NCBI GenBank assembly: GCA_021014945.1
Contig: MU266863.1
Span: 1 to 10,812, forward strand
Source of the DNA: Leucogyrophana mollusca
Lineage: Eukaryota > Basidiomycota > Agaricomycetes > Boletales
Direction of reading: 5' to 3'
Length of the DNA stretch: 10,812 nt
Shown: in pieces, positions 1-7,088 of the stretch
How positions within the stretch are numbered: the stretch's first letter is position 1
Layout of the letters: every line of letters starts with the position of its first letter
Notes under the pieces: generated by a model
What the model was told of the DNA's origin: nothing
Database searches by the model: none
The model's input: the letters and a program-made list of their open reading frames with translations, nothing else
Program-made: the position numbers and the translations under genes

Positions 1-145
1 AATCAGATAAATCGCACAATAGTCGAGTGAGCTGCATCAAGTGTATTGAAAACATAGAAAAGTGGCTGATATTTCTCAATTAGGCCTGGTGCCTTTGGTT
101 CTGCAAATGGCTGTAAAACAAGCAGACATATCAAGAGCTGGCTTA

Positions 146-855
146 TTGGTGCATCTGGACCACTATGGACAATCCCTCATCCCAAAGGCAAAATGGGCAT
201 ATCACAGGTTTATAGATAACACCAGTCTTGACAGTTGCCATGTAGCCTTCATATAGTGGGTTCACAGATGAATCATGACCAAGAGTGTGTGGCTTCTATA
301 TCTCATTGAAATGCTGACTGAGGTGGGTGTCCCAGTCATCTGCATCCATGAACCTGGAAGTGACTCAGCGGGAATAAACATCGAGCTGGTAATGTTGTTG
401 CCATGTGTGGCATCAGAAACAAAACCCCACAAAGCAACACTGGAGGTCAGGAGACCATGCTCATTGCGGACATGCTCCAGCGCTTCAGTGACACTCTCGC
501 CAAGAAACCTACAGAGATCTAGATTGGGATTAGTCGACTCCAGAGACAATGAATGTATACGAATAGATACAGGAGTCAACTTTACAGTAGGGACTTTTCC
601 ATCTGCTGATCTGCTGATGAATATGATCAGCAAAGTGTTTGCATGTTACTGAAAAGTCATTGAGTGTTGCATAATTGCACTCGTCCCAGGGGCAGACATC
701 AGGAATAACCAGAGCTTCGAGGCAGTTATTTGCCTCCTGTTTTTTTGCCTTCCTTGTGCATTGGTGGATATGAATGACTCGCTGGGAGGCTGTCTTTTTG
801 CTGCAAAACTGTGAGTACAATGGTGAAAGAGTTGACTGAATGGTTGACACATATA
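146..855 (-). pseudogene. DUF3435 relic: C-terminal zinc-finger region
   Basis: Directly beyond the inserted element one frame continues as ICVNHSVNSFTIVLTVLQQ and YPPMHKEGKK. At a seven-base T run (740-746 on the plus strand) the frame must shift by one to give NNCLEALVIPDVCPWDECNY, a C2H2-like start with possible His partners in HFADHIHQQ. Lower down (250-146) a separate open piece reads YMATVKTGVIYKP then CPFCLWDEGLSIVVQMHQ and a TAA. A CPFC.WDE.L knuckle is typical of the C2H2 fingers that follow the recombinase in DUF3435 proteins. Between about 640 and 260 an open frame (with LDLCRFLGESVTEALEHV) may belong to the same protein but I could not connect it. The end of the gene may lie outside the window. 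Confidence 0.6.
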
Positions 856-874
856 CTGTACCATTTCCTTCAAT
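854..874 (+). repeat. Left terminal inverted repeat plus TA
   Basis: A 21-base stretch whose exact reverse complement occurs at 1380-1400. The outer two bases are TA and are best read as the target-site duplication, leaving a 19-bp terminal repeat. Confidence 0.75.
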
Positions 875-1315
875 CTGGCAGGCCCGTGACACCGTGACAC
901 CTGGGACTGATTCGGCTTTCCATCACATCCTGGTTGTGACCGTGACATGTACATAAAATTTCGGCAGCTCTTCAAAAACACTTATAAAGTGCCTCCTGCA
1001 ATAGAAACACATACCGAGAGTTGAGGTGGTTGTGATAAATATAGAAAGCTACGAAAAGTACCCACAATGCATCCTTTGTTCTTGTAGCGAGCAGTACGAA
1101 GTACAGTACTGAAGTCACACTGGCACCATGCCCTAACAAGAATGGAAATATGCACCAGGACCAACCTCGCCAACTCTCGCCAACGAACAACATTCACAAT
1201 GGCAATGGAAAGCATTAAATCTGTGCGCTCTGGGCGATTTTCGAGCTTTTCCCCACCAGAACGAGCATTTTCTGTGCATCTACCATGACATATCACCCCT
1301 TCGGCGCCTGCCCAT

Positions 1316-1374
1316 CGTGACGCGTGACCAAGTGCTAGATTTCGTCCCGGCAGGGACCTCCGTGACGCGTGACC
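1316..1374. repeat. Direct repeat of CGTGACGCGTGACC inside the element
   Basis: The 14-mer CGTGACGCGTGACC occurs at 1316-1329 and again at 1361-1374. Shorter CGTGAC copies occur near the other end at 885-890, 893-898 and 941-946. Such subterminal repeats are often transposase binding sites in TIR elements; that role is inferred here. Confidence 0.5.
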
Positions 1375-1379
1375 GCCGA

Positions 1380-1400
1380 ATTGAAGGAAATGGTACAGTA
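1380..1400 (-). repeat. Right terminal inverted repeat plus TA
   Basis: Exact reverse complement of 854-874. It begins just inside the second CGTGACGCGTGACC copy and ends with TA, after which the recombinase linker frame resumes. Confidence 0.75.
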
Positions 1401-2492
1401 AGATCTGCGTGGCAACCACTAAGCGAGCACTGCAAGTCTTCAGTGGGTGACTCCCCTTTGTAGTAGAGTGATTCATATGTAGTTTTTGGGATGGATTTGA
1501 CAGCACGTAAGGCCATAAGGCTTCACCAGGCATCAAAGCATGTTGCAAGTGAGCAATTGTCCCTAATTCCACCAAACATATATGAAACAATATCGGGGGG
1601 ATAATGTCTCTCTGCATCATAGTCAGGGACAACATTCATGCACACATGGTGTACCGGTGTACTCAGGATCGGAGCTGATGATAGAGTAGAGGGGGTGCAA
1701 GGTGTAGGCAGATGAGATGGCAGCAAAAGTGTTGAGGACCCATCAAGGGCTTGAGCGTATACATCAATGAGATGGTCGACGGCACTGCTCTCCAGAATTG
1801 CAGCACATTCATGTCCCCACATCTTGTTTAGGTCAATGTGGGCCAGCTGATCAAAGCACTGTCAGAGATCAAGGTTCTCTAGTGATTCCTCTTGAATGTC
1901 ATCAGGGAGAAAAGAGATAGCCTCAATGGACTCAGCCTGGTCCCCAAGATGAAAAAGTGGTGCACCATGAGAAAGAACATCCTTACTGCACTTATAGTGT
2001 CCAACTGCCACTGATCCTAATTGCTGAACCAAGTGGACCTCTCATTTTGAAATTTGCATGCCTGATGCCACCTGAATGCGTTGTGGACATTTTTGAATGC
2101 TTCATGGTAAGCGTCTCCTTCTGGTAGTCCTCCGGCAGCTTGGAGATGGCAGCCATACTTTTCGTAGCAGGTGTCCTTGGTCTGCAAGCGTTGAAATTAA
2201 TGTGAGTCTGAGTTATCAAATGCAAACTAACTTTATCCTGAATCAAGAGTAAATCTTGGATATCTGGCAGGGCCCATATCTTCTTTGTTGCTTCTGGAGA
2301 CAGGGCAATGGGGGCAGTCTTATCTACAGTCAGAGACCTTCACCCAATAGCCTTGATGAGACAAGTGGGCCCATCAGATCTGGGCATGCAGGAAAGTGTG
2401 GTCCATACCTTGACAGCATCGAGGCTTTCTTGTCAACCAATTGCAATACCCATCAGATCAACTCATACCATGTTGCTAAGGTATGATCCCGA
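1399..2492 (-). pseudogene. DUF3435 relic: linker after the catalytic domain
   Basis: Following a 40-nt candidate intron (2532-2493) the frame reads SGSYLSNMV-stop-VDLMGIAIG-stop-QESLDAVKVW and goes on to LSPEATKKIWALPDIQDLLL. This resembles the family region just after the active-site Tyr. A 50-nt intron (2231-2182, donor GTTAGT) joins it to TKDTCYEKYGCHLQAAGG and VHNAFRWHQACKFQNERSTW. One base seems lost near 2025, after which the frame resumes as QLGSVAVGHYKCSKDVLSHG, FLPDDIQEESLENLDL-stop, MWGHECAAILESSAVDHLID and, past another TGA at 1525-1523, LMALRAVKSIPKTTYESLYY. The frame then runs into the inserted element at the codons for CHADL (about 1412-1400). I recognise the position within the family but no separate function for this linker. 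Confidence 0.7.
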
Positions 2493-3556
2493 CTGTAATC
2501 ACCAAATTTAAATATAATCAATAAATGTTAACCAGAAGATACACAAAAATGTGTGATGTGGTCTCATGCCCCATGACTTGGCAACACTGCTCTGCCGTAA
2601 CCGTGGTTGACTCATCAAGCTTGTTTGCCCCCATACGGTGAAAGAAAAGCGGTGTTAGCTGATCTGTAGATAACATCAGATATCAGAGTTTTGATCGCTG
2701 GAAACATGCTTACCTTCAAAACCAGCTCTAAACCCAAGCTGAGTGAGAAAGAAGTACAGCATATTGTAGGTGAGGGCATGAGTGGGAGAGATAATAGTGG
2801 AGTGTGAGATGTAGCTCCAGAGGACAGGGGTATTCAGGACTGACACCTTGAAGGTCAGACAAACGGGTTGAGTGGCTCTGAGCATGAGTGTTTGTAGATC
2901 GTCCAAACCATGGATGGTGCTGAATGCATCATTCTCAAGGGCCATGAGTAGTACTGAAGTAATGATGCAGAGATCGATTTCTTCCAGCTTCTTGCTTTGA
3001 TACACAATATCAACACTGTCATGCTTTAGCATGGTGATTGCTCCAGAGTGAAGAAACAGCTTACAAGTGTTTCACATCATTTCAATGGCCTTTCAAGAGG
3101 CAATATCAAAGTTTGAGCACAAGAAATGGCACTTTTGCTTGCAGCACTGACCAATTTTCAGAATTGAAGGCCTCCAGTGTTGCTTTTGAATCACTGGGAA
3201 CATGTTGAAACTGTTGTTTATGTGACCCTGGTAGAACAACAAAAGTGAGGTCCTGACTCAATGTGAGTGATCTTACCTTCAATATGAGCGCCTCATTTGA
3301 CTTGGACCAGCACAATGATTCAACAATATTCCCTGGCCATGTTGCACTTGATGCGCCTAGTCCAATAAAAGTTGCCAGCTGATGCCTCTGGGGGGGATGT
3401 GTTAGCGCAAAACAGCAACCATATGCTGAGGGGACTGACCATTTGTATCAAAGGGATTGGGTCTGTCGAGCCCCAAAGCTCCTTTTTGAGGATATGCACA
3501 TCAACACCATCCGAAATGGGCTTGTCCCAAACACAGCTTAGAAGGCTGTTTTTCAT
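2493..3556 (-). pseudogene. DUF3435 relic: catalytic domain
   Basis: The segment begins with KPISDGVDVHILKKELWGST (about 3520-3465). A 52-nt intron (3439-3388, branch GCTAAC) follows, then RHQLATFIGLGASSATWPGN and IVESLCWSKSNEAL. The family has A-R-P-G at the TWPG site, so the first catalytic Arg appears replaced by Trp (codon 3339-3337). Next come DLTFVVLPGS (from 3252) and VLLMALENDAF, LRATQPV and LTYNMLYFFLTQLGFRAGF (to 2714). After a 50-nt intron (2713-2664) the text runs EDQLTPLFFHRMGANKLDES and QVMGHETTSHIFVYLL. The Arg at 2637-2635, the His at 2568-2566 and the Tyr at 2541-2539, nine residues after the His, match the tyrosine-recombinase spacing. A 24-nt GT...AG stretch (3276-3253) sits in frame and may be a tiny intron or retained sequence. 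Between 3105 and 3035 the frame breaks. Confidence 0.8.
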
Positions 3557-3720
3557 CTTGCACTCCCCTTGAGCGTACTGTATGTTACATTGTCAACATA
3601 GGCAAGTGGGCAACTAAATAGGTGTGGCATACTTTAAGCAATTGCTGAGTGGTGTCTGAAGTGAGTTGCTTGTTGGTAGACCTGTTGTACTGTATACATG
3701 ATTAACGAATTAAGGTCTAT

Positions 3721-4191
3721 CTAGATGATAAGTATCACTATTCCAATAAAAAGGCCTATGTTGTTGACAAGTGTCTCCTCAGTAATCAAGGTGTTAAATT
3801 TTCCCTGAGATGACTCCACCAAGTAATCAGCAAACCCAAACAGCATTTCTGAAGGGGTGGATATCAGTGAGTATATACAGCGAAGAATTAGTGTAGTCAA
3901 AGACTTGCTGATTTGCAGAGATGGTGTGCTGGGAACTAGAAGTTCATCAACAGACGTGCAGTTCATTGAGGAGAGCAAGTTGGAATGCTTGGAGACATTG
4001 GTGAGATAGGCTAAGAAACACTTTTTGGCCTGGTTCTGAGCGTTGACTGTTGGTTTTACAAGCTCTTTCAAAGAGACCTTACCGATGTGGCCTTTGACTT
4101 TTGCAACAAGTGCAGCATTGTCATGTCCACGTTCAGCACGGCGTTGTTCATCTGTTACCCAGGCATGAGGCGCAGCTCGGGGAGGACGCAT
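3721..4191 (-). pseudogene. DUF3435 relic: N-terminal core-binding domain
   Basis: An open stretch of 156 codons starts with ATG at 4191 and ends at a stop at 3721. Residues about 10-50 contain AWVTDEQ, VKGHIGKVSLKELVKP and KKCFLAYLTNVSKH. The end has FADYLVESSQGKFN followed by LITEETLVNNIGLF. This pattern, a charged basic start followed by a helical SAM-like domain with a TEETLVN..GLF segment, is what I know from DUF3435 N-termini. A 60-nt intron with a GC-AG border (donor GCAAGT at 3908, acceptor TTCAG ending at 3849) probably sits inside the open frame. Its removal keeps the frame and joins the SLQIS and MLFGFADY parts. The upstream region above 4191 gives no further recognisable exon. Confidence 0.75.
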
Positions 4192-4768
4192 TGGGTGAAT
4201 TGAGAAGGAGGGAAGATGGGGTGAAGGTGTTTGTTTGTGAAGGGTGGTTGGCTGCTAATGGGCAGCCAACACACAGACCCATCAGCAGCATTGTGTGCAA
4301 GGGTATGTGTTGTGCAGTCATCACAAGTCATTGATCACATGCACCATGCAGGAAAAACAAAAATGACGTGTCATGCCTTGATGATGACATGTGGTAATGA
4401 CATTACCCTTGCAATTGCAAATCAGGAAGAGTGTCCCCCCGCAGACTCAACAAAGCCCCCCCGCAGGCCTGCCATATTCAGACTCTGCATTGCTATCCTC
4501 AAATTCTGTGTCTAAGTGTAAGGTGGCCTGGACACCACTGTGCTGCACTCGCGCATGAAAGGGTCTGCCTTTTTTGTCCCTGGGAGCCACAATGGCTAGT
4601 CGCTAAGGGTCATGGTTAAATCAAAACATGGGTCAATGGGAATGGGATGCATACCACGTCAGTTTGTCTGAGCGCTACATTAGCCTCAATCTGATTTCTT
4701 GATGGCCATATCCAGGCACAGACACTTCGTGTATTTTGTTGTGTGTCTGCGGCCCTTTCTCAACGCAC
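4192..4768. other. No gene recognised
   Basis: I see only short open frames on either strand with no splice-consistent extension, no motif and no plausible RNA gene. A C-rich double stretch at about 4434-4470 (CCCCCCGCAG twice) is the only local oddity. Confidence 0.4.
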
Positions 4769-5470
4769 TTATCGATTGGCCTGCAACTAGATAGCATGAG
4801 TAAATATCAATTAGTTGTGAACTGTCCTCCCAAAACTCACCTTTGGCACATTGGTGAAGGGGAAGAGGTAGATGTGGTGCGCTGTTGGAGATGTCCATCT
4901 GGACCCAAGGTCTGTGATGGCAGATGCGTTGCCAGTGTTCATGGGCGTTGGGTGACCAACACATGTGGTGTACTGAGCGATCAATGTTTCTGGCTCAGGA
5001 GGAGGAACCTGCTGAGATTTGGTAGGTCGCTTAAAGGACACATAAGTGAGAGGACGCCACACAGAAATGCAAGGTGAGAACTTACAAGGCATGGGCATGT
5101 TGACTCAGTGTCCCACCGGTCATTATCAACACTTGGCTTTCTGATCTGTGGGCACTGGGTGGTGGGCTGTTGCTGCACAACAGCGGGACACCAGGTATGA
5201 CAGGGGGAATGAGTTTTGAAGGACAATGGGATTGATTGTGTGATAAACACTGAAGGTAAACACGGGACATTAGCGGCCAGAAGGGCACAAACGTGTGAGG
5301 AAATGCTCACAGGTGGAAATTCTGGTGCCGGTGGTAGGTAGGGACAACTGAGTTGGAGAGTTAGAAGCAGTAACAAAGCAGAATGAAGTACTCACTGTGC
5401 CTTGGATTACAAATGACCTGTATCCCACAAGTACGAGTTTAAGATAACAACTGTTAGCAACAAGTAATTA
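4769..5470 (-). pseudogene. Possible spliced gene remnant of unknown function
   Basis: Four good fungal intron signatures occur in order on the minus strand: 5395-5348 (48 nt, branch TCTAAC), 5310-5250 (61 nt), 5085-5012 and 4840-4781 (60 nt, branch ACTAAT). With these removed one frame stays open from about 5470 to a TAA at 4771-4769, giving roughly 150 residues rich in Pro, Thr and Ser, with pieces such as QVPPPEPETLIAQYTTCVGH and NASAITDLGSRW. No start codon is visible at the 5' side, where a TAA stands before the first piece. The exons also have other long frames, so the reading is not unique. I do not recognise the product. It may be a 5'-truncated gene, a non-coding spliced transcript or chance. 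Confidence 0.3.
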
Positions 5471-6680
5471 AGCAGAGTGGAAAATGCAGAGGGGGACAAC
5501 AGATATCCTGTGAGCTCCCTTTCCACAGACCAAGGTCGGCCCTTCATAGTCAAGGCTCATGAAGACATCTGTTGACTGCAGCAATGGGACAGCGGGTAGC
5601 AAACTTGGTGAGCGTCAAAAGCGCAGTGGCTGGGTAAGATAGGCGTCGTTCAAACTCGACCAACGTCACATGAGCAATTCTGTCACACTTACACCTTTTT
5701 GAGTGGAAAAAGTGTTACATTGGCTTATAACTATTGTCAGAGCAGGTTTTAGAAAATTTTACTTTCGGGCGTGAATAGGGAATAGTGTTGCAGTCCACCG
5801 CCCAAAAGCCGAATTTTGATTGGGGTCGAATTTAAGAAGATATAAGCAAAATCGTAGGGACCAGGAGAAACCTGTGATGACAAAGCAGCATCAGGATTCA
5901 ATAAACAGTGTGTGCTGCAACCCCGATGCGTCTCAGCTTGCCAATGGTCAAACACAAGTGCGCCGATTCATCACGATCAGAAAGCCTGAAAAAGGCCAGG
6001 CAAAGGTTAAAAGAAAAAATGGAACGAAGAGAATGTGCGTACCTTTCACTAATTCATGCAATAGGTTTGCGACATGTTCATTATGCTTCATGGACGCCAA
6101 CTGCAAAGGTTTGAATGGTAAACAGGCTGCGTTTACTACCAGAAAGTACCACAAAGTACCATGGTCATTGAACACTTCCTCTGAGCGCTAGTGTTTTCGA
6201 TGATCTTAAGAAAGTTCAGATGCCAGTTGCTTTGAGTTCTCTACCTTGACTTCGATTAATACATTCATTCTACTGGCACCATATCTCTATATATTCCTGT
6301 ATTTACCGTTACATCTATAGTTCTTACCGTCGACACTCATAATCTCGATTTCACGCTCTTTGGGGGCGCCAGGATAGCAGCTTGGGGTTCCACAAAGGCA
6401 CCATGTCACACATCTGTCACATCATGTGATGTTAGTCGAGTATGAACGATGCCTATCTTATGAGGCAATGTGAGAAAATTACACACTTAGCCAAAAAGGG
6501 AAATTACTGGATGTGGCATGCCAAAAAGTTCATGCCTCTGCATTGTTCCAATTTTACATATGTCACCCTGAAGGGAACAATGTCAAAGGAGAAAGAGCTC
6601 AGAATGCGAGCAGGGTTCTGTTTTTGAGCTCGGAAGTGGGTGAGGAGGAGCACATCTAAAATGGAAGTGATTGACCAGAA
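5471..6680. other. No gene recognised
   Basis: The longest frame here, plus strand 5820-6191 (123 codons), is basic, has no motif I know and faces an equally plain minus-strand frame (6175-5948). A 61-codon plus frame at 6442-6627 is also unremarkable. A small hairpin, ACATCA-TG-TGATGT, lies at about 6419-6432. I see no tRNA, terminator or transposon ends. Confidence 0.35.
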
Positions 6681-6995
6681 ATGGATAATGCTTTGTCAGG
6701 CTGTGCTAGTCGGAATCCGGGTTCTGTGATGCGACATCCTTTGGTACGCTCAGCCACAATTACGATGAGTGACCTTGTTAGACAAGGTAATAACTCCCTC
6801 AATATTGACCCGGTCGAAAATTACTTTAGAGATTTCGTTCCCCTCATCGAAAGGAGCATTTTCCCAAAAGGAATAAGTAAACGGGCAAATTTGGAGGTAA
6901 TAAACTTTTTGGACAAAACTAACGGCCTCAAATCGAACCACACCTATTATTTACGGCTGGGTGTCATCCTGGCAATGTACCGATGCGCAGGATAG
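6681..6995 (+). CDS. Orphan ORF of 104 codons, hypothetical protein
   Basis: This frame runs from ATG at 6681 to TAG at 6995, with an internal Met at about residue 29. The second half looks protein-like, with IDPVENYFRDFVPLIERSIF followed by KRANLEVINFLDKTNGLKSN, predicting a charged helical region. It has no signal peptide, no membrane segment and no motif I recognise. It ends 93 bases before the stop of the convergent minus-strand gene, a spacing possible for two tail-to-tail genes. It could also be a terminal exon of a longer plus-strand gene, because an in-frame AGGTAATA near 6785 could act as a donor. Chance is not excluded. Confidence 0.3.
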   Translation: MDNALSGCASRNPGSVMRHPLVRSATITMSDLVRQGNNSLNIDPVENYFRDFVPLIERSIFPKGISKRANLEVINFLDKTNGLKSNHTYYLRLGVILAMYRCAG

Positions 6996-7088
6996 TATTG
7001 CAGCAACGAAGGCGGCCTAGCATACCGAAAGAATCCAAATTCAACAAGTTCACAAAAGACAGGCACAGATAATCCGTGGTGACCTTAC

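Larger units (their letters stand above)
854..1400. mobile_element. Non-autonomous TIR element (MITE-like) with TA target duplication
   Basis: The two ends are a perfect inverted repeat: CTGTACCATTTCCTTCAAT at 856-874 and its complement at 1380-1398, each bordered on the outside by TA (854-855 and 1399-1400). TA duplication with short inverted ends is the mark of Tc1/mariner-type insertion. The 543-bp interior holds no transposase-like frame, so it would depend on an enzyme supplied elsewhere. CGTGAC motifs cluster near both ends. The element lies inside the recombinase relic, and removing it with one TA copy brings the two flanking minus-strand frames back in phase. Superfamily assignment is an inference from the TA alone. 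Confidence 0.65.
146..4191 (-). pseudogene. Degenerate DUF3435 tyrosine recombinase with C-terminal C2H2 fingers
   Basis: This is a relic of a DUF3435 protein, the tyrosine recombinase family that also includes the captains of fungal Starship elements. An intact member would cut and rejoin DNA in the nucleus. Reading down from 4191 the parts follow family order: core-binding domain (4191-3722), catalytic domain (about 3556-2533), linker (2492-1399) and zinc-finger remnants (about 855-146). Several 50-60 nt introns can still be placed, at 3439-3388, 2713-2664 and 2231-2182. Damage is heavy: TGA codons at 2465-2463, 2435-2433, 2342-2340, 1864-1862 and 1525-1523; a frameshift near 2025; another at the T7 run 740-746; a mobile element at 856-1398; and Trp for the first catalytic Arg. 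The stretches 3720-3560 and 3105-3035 could not be joined. The family call rests on motif order and remembered family features, not on a search. The 3' end may continue past base 1. Confidence 0.82.

Noticed and set aside
275..652. Plus-strand open frame of 125 codons
   Set aside because: It lies opposite the recombinase relic, has no motif and no splice support.
854..1400. Inverted repeat read as a large hairpin or terminator
   Set aside because: The arms are about 500 bases apart and bordered by TA, which fits a transposon end pair better than an RNA structure.
982..1635. Minus-strand open frame of 217 codons
   Set aside because: It runs through the inserted element and its inverted repeat. 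The recombinase linker is encoded in a different frame over 1400-1635, so this long frame is a shadow.
2256..2511. Two overlapping plus-strand frames
   Set aside because: They are antisense to the linker and catalytic tail of the relic, where the minus strand gives family-like text through TGA codons.
146..4191. Intact Starship-type element
   Set aside because: The recombinase is broken in many places, no element ends or direct repeats flanking a cargo are visible in this window, and Starships are described from ascomycetes.
4736..5077. Plus-strand frame of 113 codons, Cys- and Arg-rich
   Set aside because: No motif pattern holds; the opposite strand shows better intron signals and a more protein-like reading.
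5820..6191. Plus-strand frame of 123 codons
   Set aside because: Plain basic sequence with scattered Cys, no known domain, no regulatory context and a comparable frame on the opposite strand.
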